Source: Bigelowiella natans CCMP2755 | Taxonomy: Eukaryota; Cercozoa; Chlorarachniophyceae | Reading direction: 5' to 3' | DNA: 41,513 nucleotides | Assembly (NCBI GenBank): GCA_000320545.1 | Contig: ADNK01003241.1 | Location: 1 to 41,513 of the forward strand | In this document: positions 25,987-36,718 of the stretch, piece after piece | Numbering within the stretch: position 1 is the stretch's first letter | Layout: each line of letters opens with the position of its first letter | Position numbers and translations under genes: made by a program | The notes under the pieces: model-generated | The model's database searches: none | Told to the model about the DNA's origin: nothing | The model's input: the letters and a program-made list of their open reading frames with translations, nothing else

Positions 25987-28837
25987 CGGTAAAAATGCCG
26001 TCGAGAAACGTGGATTTCCTCCTCCTCCTACTGCTGCTGCTTCTGGTGCTAGTAATGGTGAAGAAGAATCCTCACTACTCCCCCTGAATTTGTTATCTAC
26101 AACGCCATCTGATCGGTATCTCTTGGCCAAACTAGTGCGATTTGTGCAGCTGTTCTTGCACAACAAACATCAAGAAATATACCGTAGGTGCGGCCTACTT
26201 GTTAGTCGGCGATTACAAAGGTTATCACTTTCTTGTGTCTGAGGAACCACAGTGATGTTTATGAATGATAATGATAATAATGGTGATAGTAATATGTTCC
26301 GACGATGATGGTATTCAGCACAATAATAATGATGAAAACATTGATGCTTTAGGAGGGAAAACGTACGTTGTAAGCAGCATAACAAAAGTGTGCTTTTAAT
26401 GTGTTTGCGTCTTTTCAGACTGCGGATACTAAGTGTTGATGGAAACATGAGTAAAAGACCTTGCTTTAGAGGTAGCAGTAGTAGAGTAGTATCTGTACGC
26501 CGTATGTAAAATGCATAACACATATATAGTCCCATCATTGCGTCTATATAGTCGCATCATTGCGTCTAGTGCTTCTTCATTCATCCACATCGTGAGAGTG
26601 AACGTAGATTCGTTCCCCCCCCCCCCCCCCCCCCCCCTTTTGGTTGAGCATTAATCTTCTACGTAGGATGTTATGGGCTCGAGGAGGGGGGGGAAGACTG
26701 TGTTGTAGTGATTTACAAGGACACCATCTACGCCAAGATTCCTCTGGACGGTGATGATGATGATGATGAGAGTAGTAGTAGTAGTCGTGGTAGTAAGAGT
26801 AATAGTTGTTGTTGTTCTTGTTGTTATTTTCTAATTGGTCAGCATATTATCACGACGAGAGTGTAATAGCTTAATAGTTTAATATGAACCCTACAATAGG
26901 CGCTGATTCTCAAGCAATCGATTCATTTGTCCGAGCGTTCCTCCGGGAGTTTTCGCGATGCGTAGCAAAGATTATTGGGGCTCATACTGTACAAGAAAAG
27001 GTTGATGATGACGGGGAAATCTACGGTGGAGATGAGAAGAGGAAGAGGCGGCAAGGTTCATCGAAACGAGCCACAATGTCGGCAGCTACCTATGATTGCT
27101 TCAAAGAATCAGAATTGCACTTGTTTCTGCAGTACGTGATCAACCGACGGGATTTCCAGCAGTTGAGTACGAAGATGACGATTTCTTCATCGGAATATCA
27201 TCACAACAGCATCCCAGGGCTGATGATAGTCAACGATGATACGGGAAGAAAAGGAAAAAAGACAGTGAAGAATCCATCCGATGCCTTATCATCATCCCCA
27301 CTGGCGAGCAGACGTAGTAGTACATCAAATCCCCGTTGTTGTTACTATCGATTACGTGAGGATGATCTTAAAAATCTTAGAGACGCACAGATCAAATATA
27401 TAATATCAGAGGACGAAAACGACGACGACGACGACGATGAGCATATCTGGAAAGTCATATTAGATAGTAGCGTTGATGCTACAGACTATCATCATCATGA
27501 TACCGAGGAAGAAGAAATTTACAACAACTACAATAATATGTCGTCAGCAGGACCAGTAGCTATCAATCATAATGGTGGTGGTGATGATGATGGTGATCAT
27601 GATAATGTCTTCTCTAGATTAACAGATGGTGAAAATATAAAGGAGAAAGGCGCTACTGGTAGTACTATCACACCACTATCAGCAAATGAGATTCGAACGA
27701 AATTAAGAACTCTAGGATTACCTAGTTTCGGGAGCTTACGAGATATGCAACAAAGACTTGAGGATGATAGTAGTAGTTACAGAACTAGAACAAGACGGCA
27801 GTATCATGATCATGGTCATGATGATGATGATGATGGGAGAGAAGATGATCTCCTTTCTCATTACAAAACAAGTAAGGTAAAAATCCCTGCTTACATTCGA
27901 GAAGAGAGAAAATTATTTAAGCCTTCTACTTCAACAATAACGATGACGGCGATGACGAATAATGCTGCTGCTGCTGCTGCTGCTGGTGGTGGTGCGGAAG
28001 AAGTTACTATTGGGCCGAAGCTATCATCATCGTCACGCATTCTGAGCAGAGATAATGATGATGGGGTAATAATTAATGAATAGCGGTGGCTTTTCAAATT
28101 GTTCATTTTTTTACCACAAACAATCAGAAGAAGAGTGTAATACACAATGATGGATACAGAGAAAACGATTTGAAAATCGGACGACATGAAGCTACTACTA
28201 CTACCACCACTACTACTACTGCTGCCACTGCTACTGCTACTACTACTGCTACTAATACTAGGAGCATAAATGCTGTTACATTCATACATTAAGACGATAT
28301 TGCACCTGCCTTATGCTGTCGAAGAGCGTGCAGCCAGCGTCTCGTCATCATGTCGTCATCATCATCATCTTCTTCTTCTTCATCATCATCATCATCACCC
28401 AAGTACTGAGTATAGTGTGTCACCACAAGCAGATCTCTTGGCTAACAATCGGGGGAATGGGTACTGCTAGCAGCAGCAGCAGCTGTTCTGAGCAAGTTAG
28501 GCGAAGAATAGGCGACTGGGGAGAAAGGTACTTATGATGCTAGAAGAAGAACAAAGAAGGAAAGTGATGGTGATAATTCAACTCCTCGTGCATGCACGGC
28601 TGAGGACAACGAACTAGATCATCAGTATCTATCATCATCTTTATGAACATCCTCACGATGATGTTTTCAAATAATATTTGGTTGCATTTACACTGGGTAA
28701 AGATGATGATGGACTCATACGCCATCTTGCGAACATCAAAGAGAAATTTTGCAAATGATATCTAATTTAATATAATAACGTAACGAGTATTAAGTAATTT
28801 TGTTTTTCAGTTTGTTAATGGCTAATCCGCTGAATAA

Positions 28838-28869
<32 letters not shown>

Positions 28870-29053
28870 ATATGGCTTCCAATTAGATTTGTCTTTGAGC
28901 ATTTAAAACAGCGCTATGGCGACACGGCAAAGGTAACAAATCCACACTATTCCGAGTAGATTACCTCATTTAGTGACAACGACGACGTTACAATGGAAAT
29001 TGCTATTGTGAAGGAAAGACTGGTTTTTAATGCCAAGGATGAACCATTTTGTA

Positions 29054-29089
<36 letters not shown>

Positions 29090-29961
29090 ACTTTTTGCCG
29101 TGTTTCTTTTTCAGGTTCAGTGGATTAATGAAGAGGGAGAAACAGGTACTACATATCTACGCATAATATTTTTACATTCATACTGTTGTAGATATTCTTC
29201 ATCTCTGTTCCTGGTGCTGATAGCTACTGCTCTCAGGATATCCATATGACATCACTGTGCGCGATTTGACAGGGAATAAACTCTTCATTGAAGTGAAAAG
29301 TAATCTATTAAAAAGCTGCAAATAGAGATGGAACCGTTTTTCTCCTTTTGTTCAAGTCATTCTTCGCATCATATGTTGAGCCTACTGAAAGAAATTCTGA
29401 AAATATGGAGATGTGCTATCAAATACGACTCTCTTACGCGTATGCATTGTTTAGTAGATTAATCACCATGATCGTTGCTATCATTACCGTTTGTGTTTGC
29501 GTTGTTCATATTGTTTTGATCGTTTACATGGTGTGTAGCTACAGTGACTTCCTCGTTCTCATTTCCAATCTCGTGGAACGAGCTCATTTTTGCTGCGGAA
29601 AATTCTCGAAAATATCAGGTGAAATGGAAGGAATCATTGCAGCAACGTGCATACTTTTCCCTTTATATATTGATGTGGAATGTGGTGTTGGACATTAGAA
29701 AGAGAATGAGTTTACAATGATCTCCATCATCGCCACTTTTTACATCAGGTCAAATATATTACATACACATATTGTTTTTCCCAGATATATCGTGTGATTG
29801 GTGCCCCGAGAGAGCGAAGGAGTAATGCAAAATTGCACAACAACACCCAAATAAATGATCAAGGCAATGAAGCAAGGATCCTACGCATTATAAATCCGGT
29901 TCAACGACTCCGAGATCGGCATTGTTCACTTCACTTTCATATTTCCCCAAAAACATCATAA
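9112..29961 (+). CDS. NOV: NO VEIN (NOV)-like giant protein with HSP90-type ATPase and NOV_C domain
   Basis: One gene with more than 40 exons encodes roughly 3,950 residues. The family call rests on two conserved blocks. The ATPase core reads RALERLSVELYS, HFLLELIQNADDN, LAFLNNEVGF, DIGASTKT and GIGFKSVFRITD, then MTLLLFLRKLRTI. The C-terminus reads GDWGERFVFEHLKQRYGD, QWINEEGETGYPYDI, FIEVKTT, SWNELIFAAEN and YQIYRV. Plant NO VEIN and its relatives share this order: sacsin-like Bergerat ATPase, long middle, NOV_C (PF13020/DUF3883). The plant protein is nuclear and acts in vein patterning and auxin responses; the biochemical role is unknown. Compared with plant NOV, this copy carries many in-frame homopolymer insertions and a SAP-like motif. 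Exon positions are given in the module entries below. Unresolved points are the first exon or two before 10030 and the junction between about 19450 and 19590. The coding end is the TAA at 29959-29961. Confidence 0.9.
9816..9852. repeat. (GA)n microsatellite
   Basis: This is an uninterrupted GA tract of about 36 nt between the probable first exon and 10030. Comparable GA tracts lie in introns at about 20410-20444, 36258-36290 and 36670-36714. Confidence 0.9.
11029..11085. repeat. (TG)n(CG)n(TG)n compound tract just upstream of an acidic exon
   Basis: Alternating TG runs into CGCGCGCGCACGCG and back into TG, ending about 16 nt before the acceptor of the exon at 11102. It is a perfect purine-pyrimidine alternation, a classic Z-DNA-forming composition. 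A branch-point-like CTAATAAT lies between the repeat and the AG. Confidence 0.85.
13459..13520. repeat. (GT)n microsatellite in NOV intron
   Basis: A GTGT tract interrupted near its start by TTT and TAT lies in the intron between exons 13258-13334 and 13577-14130. A CTG run (about 13552-13567) follows close to the acceptor. Confidence 0.85.
14571..14914. repeat. Nested complementary microsatellites around a splice acceptor
   Basis: In order there are a TTC-rich tract (14571-14604), a (GCT)n tract (14653-14690), the acceptor of exon 14734-15551, then in the exon (CAG)9 (14853-14879) and (AGA)n (14880-14914). CTG is complementary to CAG and TTC to GAA, and the order is nested. The exonic part encodes poly-Gln followed by poly-Lys. 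Confidence 0.85.
15687..18592 (+). other. NOV-like gene, HSP90-type (Bergerat) ATPase module exons
   Basis: Exons are 15687-15723, 15815-15866, 16056-16149, 16444-16506, 17029-17073, 17345-17392, 17556-17785, 17927-18355 and 18463-18592. The N-box is ELIQNADDNE, with the magnesium- and ATP-contacting Glu and Asn. The second motif is LNNEVGF, which replaces the DxGxG of HSP90 as in NOV and sacsin-like proteins. The G2 box is GIGFKSVF. VHSKGLHIRFD, GYIVPQW, ILLPFRNEIAKR and LLLFLRKLRTI complete the fold. The donor after 16506 (GTTGCT) is chosen because it gives phase 0 into GIGFKS; a donor at 16501 would not keep the frame. The final exon gives RWLVNRSS and QLALAFPLNDK. All expected nucleotide-binding residues are intact, so an active ATPase is likely. 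Confidence 0.88.
16157..16213. repeat. (CT)n(GT)n compound tract at a 5' splice site
   Basis: Seven nucleotides inside the intron that starts at 16150 (GTAGGT), a CT tract of about 29 nt passes directly into a GT tract of about 27 nt. It sits between two exons of the ATPase domain. Confidence 0.9.
18864..25485 (+). other. NOV-like gene, middle region exons
   Basis: Exons are 18864 to about 19450 (3' end uncertain), 19590-19639, 19796-20059, 20220-20269, 20533-20781, 20966-21141, 21309-21411, 21598-22304, 22406-22675, 23071-23252, 23377-23498 and 23641-25485. The series carries family blocks in the usual order: SHLPVRSYGFKFIIQ joined to SNFDVPSSRENIDSDS, then FVPLQGEIL, SVAKNLHDILRE, REALVAWAPDEIFAAVPPLL, NISYFESKHLVTFAENLF, EWIASFLLCLNN, VRKLPIVPVV and YLPEE. 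These are followed by KVEYHILSGEYLQAS and KWREFFQRFGVCPFLRVV. The last exon is 1,845 nt and includes the IPIFIPAA and FYCQTACVWEDSSG segments. The join after 18864-19450 must exit in phase 2 to meet 19590. I could not find a convincing donor, so a small exon near 19478-19540 may be missing. Confidence 0.82.
25619..28527 (+). other. NOV-like gene, pre-C-terminal exons with SAP-like motif
   Basis: Exons are 25619-26187, 26419-26471, 26667-26750, 26900-28065 and probably 28433-28527. They continue the NOV-type middle (DGLIYSLDTPAVHKL; YLLAKLVRFVQLFLHNKHQE) and then an insertion rich in Asp, Ser and His. At about 27678-27765 the chain reads LSANEIRTKLRTLGLPSFGS followed by LRDMQQRLED. This matches the helix-turn-helix pattern of SAP motifs, including the Leu/Gly-Leu spacing. 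SAP motifs usually bind AT-rich DNA. The last exon supplies SEQVRRRIGDWGER, which leads into NOV_C; its 5' end (acceptor CACAAGCAG) is inferred. Confidence 0.75.
26615..26637. repeat. Poly-C homopolymer of 23 nt
   Basis: An unbroken run of 23 C lies in the intron before exon 26667-26750 of the NOV-like gene, about 30 nt from the acceptor. It is the longest homopolymer seen in the window. Confidence 0.9.
28887..29961 (+). other. NOV-like gene, C-terminal NOV_C (DUF3883) domain exons
   Basis: Exons are 28887-28932, 29115-29145, 29237-29299, 29539-29618 and 29785-29961, all in phase. They encode RFVFEHLKQRYGDTAK, VQWINEEGETG, YPYDITVRDLTGNKLFIEVK joined across an intron to TT, then FSFPISWNELIFAAENSRKY and IYRVIGAPRERR. 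The order Asp in YPYD, then EVK, then a helix with an N-E-L signature is the NOV_C pattern and resembles the D...ExK arrangement of PD-(D/E)XK nuclease folds. The tail ends HFHISPKTS. A 240-nt intron (29300-29538) contains a decoy acceptor after TTTTGTTCAAG that leads to early stops, so the acceptor at 29538 was chosen. Confidence 0.9.
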
Positions 29962-31050
29962 TGAGCGTTGATATCATGCACCGACAGCTATATAGTAGTC
30001 CCGAGGTTGTTGGAATTAGCGATCTTACCTCTAGCCTTGCTTGACTATTAATTTCTTGAGATAGTATCACTGATGGCCCCTTGGAATACCGTACTTGCTG
30101 AGTTACAGCAAGAGATAGTATTGCACATGCATGATGCACGCGCCCCTGTGCTTACGTTTTGCTGTAGCCTCTAGATCGTAGCTGTTGTTGTTACCCAGAA
30201 GGGATATAGCGTGCCATAGCGTGCATATTAAGCATTTATGTATGCGATTTATAGCACTTTCTAGCTAGGCGGTGAACACATGGCCTATTGTACATTACGC
30301 ACAGCTAGTGAGATGATGAACTCAGGAGCAACACAGCGATCGCAATACGGACAACAACATGTAAGACGGATGTAATAAATGTTGCAACAACATGTCTACG
30401 TACAATAAATTGGTGATGTAAACCAAGACAGAATGACATGGAGAGTGCATCGGATCATGCCAATTTATAAAAATTAACAAATTCATTGCATCTGTCTCAT
30501 AGAGTAAAGTGCATGCATGTTGCAATGCGGCTGAGCAATGTCATTGCAGCGTAGATCATGGCACAAATAATAAGCGCATGCACTACTGTGAACTTGAAAT
30601 TAAAATAAACACGCATGCACACCACAGTATGCAAGGTTTTCATTCCGCACTTCCAATTCCAGTAACTTAGCTTCCTGGATCCTACATTATTTATTTCTGC
30701 AATTAAAGCTGCTACGCTGCTACGCTGCTTATTATTATTCTTGTCTGTGTCACTATAGATGTTTTCTATGTTGCGTGGCTAGCGGCTCAGGATTGCTGTG
30801 CGTACAACGCGATTGCGCCAGCATGGCAATCTAGCAATAAGCCAGATTAGGAGAGTGAGGTTTTAATCAATTAAAAGACTGACATATTTGTGCTAATTTC
30901 TAGATTATTTGGCATCCAGGTATTAATACCTGCTCACTACCAAAGTTATCGTAGTTTAAATAACAGTATACAGCACAAAACACTTGATAGATTCTTAGAG
31001 AAAAGTCCCCTACTTCGTAATGGGGGTGGGCTGCCGGTTAGTTGATGTGT
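29962..31050. other. Convergent intergenic spacer between NOV-like and Deg genes
   Basis: This tail-to-tail spacer of about 1.1 kb carries both 3' ends. From about 30120 to 30660 it has the alternating-word composition also seen at 2700-3860 (TGCACATGCATGATGCACGCG; AAGTGCATGCATGTTGC). No gene is supported on either strand. A tandem GCTACGCTGCTACGCTGCTT lies at about 30710-30730. Confidence 0.5.
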
Positions 31051-32158
31051 TCATGCTCGATGATCATGATGGTCATCATTCTGGAGGACAAACTCAGGCA
31101 TACCATCTTCCAGCCAACGCTTCAAGTCAACAGACATGCGCTCAGGAATTTTGTTTTGAGCCTGAGAGATGATGATGATGATGATAATGATGATGATGAT
31201 GATATTTTGGCCAAGAGACACAAAGAAGGAGAAGAACATATGAGTCAGAAAAGAAAATAATGGGAATGCGGAGGATGAGGAGATGAGGATGAGGAGGAAG
31301 AGGAGGAGGAGGAGGAGGAGGAGGAGAAGGAGGAGGAGCATGAAGGAGCTCAGGATCGTTCCAGGGGGGTATAAATAAGATCGTAGTAGAGGAAAAACGC
31401 AGAGTACCAAAATTGATATAATCATACAATTACATACATAGTCTGTTCCATACATTATACGTTATTGTGATAATGTTGGTTGCAAAAGAACACACTACTT
31501 ACTTACCAAGATTTCTCCAGTCTCAGCTTCTGCTTCTTCCGTATTGAGGATAATCTGCATCGCTGTCGTGGGTGAGTTCCCCACCTCAAAGCAAACAAAT
31601 GGATCATCCTTGTTTTCAGTCAACAGCCGCAGCAACTGCCGAAGGGAAGTGACAGCTATTCCATTCATTTTCATTACACGCACCTGCTCGTTTGTATTCA
31701 TATAGCAGCACCAAACATAATATAAGGTTCAGAATCATGCATATACAAAAACACATTCACACACATACACACACACACGCACACTAAACACTCGCGAATT
31801 GATATCATCGTGTCCAGATGTGCATATCATCATATGGATGGAGCGTGGATGATGCGATTTGAATAAAACTTGGTAGCAGCACCACGATGATATCAAGTTG
31901 ATATCGTATCTACTGAAATATCTACTCAATCAATGAATACAGCATTATTGCTTGATTGATCAAAATATCATCATTCATTAAGTAGGTAGTACGTTGTTTA
32001 TATCCTCATATCCAGTAGTAGCATCAGAAGCAAGTACTTGTGTCAAGACCACAACCTATAAATGATATAATGTATGATAAAGAAACAATAATATCAGAGA
32101 GCATTTATGTGAGATGTTCGGGTAGTAATTAAGATGGTGCAGTACAAATATACCAAAT

Positions 32159-32194
<36 letters not shown>

Positions 32195-32566
32195 CACCAA
32201 AACAAATCAGGGATGAACGATATTAGAACCAACATTATCATGAACTACTAAGACAGCGAGATGACAGCCAATAAACAATACCTCCTCGCCGTCTTCATTC
32301 ACAATTCCATACATTGCAGGTTCTAATAGCCTTGATTAGAGTATAGAAAAGGAAAAAGAAGAAGAAGAAGAAGTTGATGATGGTGAGTAGAAATCACAGA
32401 ATGACATCTATAAAGAAAGGAGGTTTGTTTTAAATAGAAATAGTAAGATTGCTGCTGCTCCTACTACTACTACTAGTAGTAGCACTACCCAACAGGAGCA
32501 TATCTTTGCCATCTGTGACCGAACTCTGCCATCAGATAAGGTACTGATAAAGGCGTGAATACCTGA

Positions 32567-32599
<33 letters not shown>

Positions 32600-32699
32600 C
32601 GTTACAATTTGAATATAAATCTAATATAATCATCATCCCAATGACGAGAATCAGCATGATTGTTGATTCGTTATTAGGAATGAGAATTCAGCATATATA

Positions 32700-32737
<38 letters not shown>

Positions 32738-32982
32738 CGCAGCGTTACGAGTGAGATACTACTACTACTACTACAACTACTACTACTACTACTACTACTA
32801 CAATTACTAATACAACAACTACTACAACTCCTACTACTACTACTTCTACTACTACTACTACTACTACTACTTCAACTACTACTACTACTACTACTACTAC
32901 TATTCGATGACACTAATATCATGTATGTTGAAAGACAATTATGATCATCGTATCTGACCCACACATAGCGCACACACAAACG

Positions 32983-33034
<52 letters not shown>

Positions 33035-33040
33035 AGCGTA

Positions 33041-33076
<36 letters not shown>

Positions 33077-33164
33077 GTGTATTATGGGTGCATAGTCGTC
33101 CATTGATATACCAGTCCAGAATAGAGCAAATATGACGGGTTACGATCGTACATATACCTAAAAG

Positions 33165-33197
<33 letters not shown>

Positions 33198-33266
33198 TCT
33201 CATGCTAATCTTACATAAGCGTAGAATTTAGATCACGAAAGAAACGACGACACTCATTGATTATAT

Positions 33267-33309
<43 letters not shown>

Positions 33310-33907
33310 CCAACAAAGGCAAGAAGTCGTCATCAATAATCAATATTTCAATAACGTATAACACTGTGACGGCGACGATTCTCATGAAAGCAGCAGCAGC
33401 AGGTAGTAGTGCTTGAGCAGGTGTACTACTACTACTACTTGTACCAACCATGGGACTAGCTGCGGGGGGGACATCAATTGAACGGTTTCTTCCAACCGTT
33501 GACCGTGACGTATGATAGTCATGTTTGCAAGATCCCTAACGATGACATTAATGAATGATCAAAGATGACTAAGGAGAGATAGGAGGAGGACTACACAGCA
33601 GATATAACAAAGTTGAAAATGGAGATGATGATGATGATGACAACAAACTGTTGATAGCGGTGATAATATTATACTACATATATCCAGCAGTACTCGTCGT
33701 GTGTATGCCCCCCCCCTCTCTCTTCCACACACACACAACACACAGATACATACCCTGGATATTTCGAGCGGAGAATATGCGAGAAAAGCACCCGTTCTTC
33801 ACCTAGATCAGTGTAGTAGGAGAGGGAGGAAATAACAACAAATAACAACATTGAATGAGGTTTTGGATTTAGGGTGGTGATGATGATGATGATGATGATA
33901 AATAGGG

Positions 33908-33941
<34 letters not shown>

Positions 33942-33949
33942 AAATAGGG

Positions 33950-33983
<34 letters not shown>

Positions 33984-33991
33984 AAATAGGG

Positions 33992-34025
<34 letters not shown>

Positions 34026-34128
34026 AAATGGGGGGATAATTCCCACCCCTGAATGGAACAGTCCCATCTGAAGCAATAGGTATTCCGTCAAGAGCAGCAA
34101 TAACATCTCCAGCTTTCAAAACCTAGTA

Positions 34129-34168
<40 letters not shown>

Positions 34169-35389
34169 CCAATCGAGAAACTATCATGGATGGAATAATC
34201 CAAGTCAAACAATGCAGAAGAAAGAATTCCGACAACAAAGAAAGATCATCATGCTGATAAATCTAACATCGTCGCCATACATCGGCATGCATAGATGTTG
34301 TTACACACGGTGGTGGTGGTGGTGGTAGCAGTAGCAGTAGGTAGCAGTAGTAGCAGTATTATTATTATTATTAGTAGTAGTAGTAGTACCTTTGCTGTCG
34401 GCATCTTAGGCTCGACATGTGTTACCTGTTATTATTATGTGTATTATTATCTTGATGTTAATAATATATTATAATTATTATCATTTTTCACCCATTATGG
34501 TAATGATAGTAGATGATGATGATGATGATACGGATGCTGCATTCTTCAGTACTATTTCACAGCATCAATCGACAGGACCGTCATCACCATCATGCATGTC
34601 TTTTCATCATTAATTGTTTCACTCATCATTCATCTATCCTTTGCGGCTGCTGCTTTTATTACCAGAACTCCAGTATCATCGGACGTGTCGTAGTAATGGA
34701 AACGATGTGCATCATCATCATCATCAAATTCTGATGCAATATTAACAATAACACATAACATCTATATCGTCACAATATCACCCCTGAAAAGTTGCATATC
34801 AGCAGGTCAAAATAATATCGTATTCTTGTTGTTGTTGTTCTTCTTTTCTTAGATTCTACTACTACTACTACCATAATTGTCTTCTTCTTCTCCACTGGCC
34901 ATCAACAATTCATGAGAATCCTCATAGCTATCATCAGAGTAATAATCAGGATCATCTCCCTTTCCAATGGCTTCCTCCCCCTTTTTGTCATCGACTTCTT
35001 CTTCTTCTTCCTTGTCGTCATCAGAAAATGCATGGATTTCATCATTGAAAGCCTTGAGCTGCAAATACTGTCGCATAGCCTGAGTAGTCATGACGCAACA
35101 ACATCAAGGAGAAGAATATTGAGATGGGAAGAATGATGATTATAATGATGGTATTAATGCTATAGATGCTTATGCGCTACGTGTACACTTATTTGACATT
35201 GATATTTGAGTATGAATACTACTTTCTCTTTTTGGGCTACTAATTTCCTTCTTCTTTCACTTCCATCTTCACCCCCATTATTATGCATGCAGCATATTCA
35301 ATATCCATTACTTCATTTTCCGTCGTTTGCCAACTGACTCCTAGACGGCAAAATCTGATAACATTACAGGTGGTGAAATGAGAGCACAT

Positions 35390-35421
<32 letters not shown>

Positions 35422-36254
35422 CGTAGTACAAGTGATGATCTCCTTATATAATAGGGAGGGGGAGGGGATTATCATGAATAGTATAGAGCCAAAACAGGAG
35501 GTAGTAGCAGTAGCAGCAGCAGCAAAGTATACAATGATGATGGAAGAGGAGAACATGTTTGGTCGAAACCATCAATTTTTACGAAGTGTCACGTTTTGTA
35601 GATGATGATGCTAATGTGATGATGAGAATCATCATCATCATCATGATTCATAGACGTGATGAGGATTCTCATCATCACATCATCATCATCATCATCTTCT
35701 TCTTCTTCATCATTATCACCCAGTATAGTTTCCATGAAGCTTGATGTCGGTCAGGAAGTGGTCTATGATGGGCACTGGAATGATGTACCTTTACAGCAGT
35801 AGTAGCAGTAGTAGTAGTAGTAGTAGTAGTAGTAGTTGTAATAGTACTATTTCAGACTCGGTACATATGGAGCACGAAGGGCAGTTGTAGCACATTTCTT
35901 CTTCTTCTTCTTCTTCTTCTTCTTCTTCTTCTTCTGCTTTGATAAGTTTAGTTTTTGGTGATGTTGTTGTTATTCGTTCAGGAAGTCAACAACACCCACC
36001 GCTAGCATCAGTACCCACAACGGTATTATTATCATCATCATTATTATTATTATGATTCTCGTAAAAACAGCACCAACAACAACCAACTGCCCACACTTTT
36101 ACTATTTCCATTAAAATGCTCATCACCCGATGTTTTCTGCCTCATCGAGGGCTTGAAACGCTACTCCAGCTACCCTCCCCTCAGAATCTAGTGCTGGTCC
36201 TCCACTGTTTCCTACAGCAGTAAGCATGCAGGCACCAGTCATACGATGTATAAT

Positions 36255-36293
<39 letters not shown>

Positions 36294-36483
36294 AGTAAAA
36301 CGAAGAAGAAGAAGAAGAAGAAGAAGAAGAAGAGGAGATAATAACTACAACTACTACTACTACTACCAGAGTTGATGGCAGCATCGATTTGTATCATTAG
36401 GAGATATTCTCCCGAATGAGAGTAAGATCTGATGGCATTGCAACAATAAATATATAATAATAATTTTTCAGTAAAATAATAAC

Positions 36484-36515
<32 letters not shown>

Positions 36516-36677
36516 ACGATACATACTGATTGATCAAAATATCAAATAATGATTTTCTACTCTCTCTTCAACATATATAGTCTTAGCAGCTTGCTAGAAT
36601 GAATAACCAACCCCATTTCAACTCTAGAGACGATGCCTTGGGTGATGGATATCCCTGCCAAGCAAAGAGGAGAGAGA

Positions 36678-36718
<41 letters not shown>

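Larger units (their letters stand above)
31051..35788 (-). other. Deg protease, exons of PDZ and C-terminal regions
   Basis: On the minus strand the exons are 35788-35720, 35354-35312, 35079-34872, 34730-34663, 34425-34390, 34122-34047, 33802-33754, 33535-33445, 33157-33112, 32562-32489, 32330-32282, 32055-31993, 31683-31507 and 31161-31051. The 35079-34872 exon inserts an acidic stretch of about 55 residues (SDDDKEEEEEVDDKK and onward) between MRQYLQL and the TGVLVTHVEPKMP strand, an addition to the usual Deg layout. One junction is unresolved. Exon 33535-33445 exits in phase 0 (PQLVPWL), whereas 33157-33112 (DRNPSYLLYSGL) needs phase 2. A micro-exon of length 3n+2 must lie between them, or one boundary is wrong. 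Confidence 0.86.

Noticed and set aside
29300-29538. Alternative coding extension after the EVK motif (frames from about 29348)
   Set aside because: The acceptor at 29538 restores EVKTT and the following NOV_C strand and helix; the alternatives hit stops or lose homology.
32919-33203. Met- and His/Thr-rich minus-strand frames over microsatellites
   Set aside because: Products of ATC, CA, GA and TG repeats; only 33157-33112 in another frame is supported as a Deg exon.
33876-34035. CRISPR-like regular array
   Set aside because: Eukaryotic intron; the units are GAT microsatellite blocks with near-identical short spacers, not unique spacers between conserved repeats.
33808-34119. His-rich frame (HHHHHHHHPPIYHHHH pattern) following MKAGDVIAALDG
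   Set aside because: Only its first part is the real PDZ exon (34122-34047); the His blocks are intron minisatellite read through.
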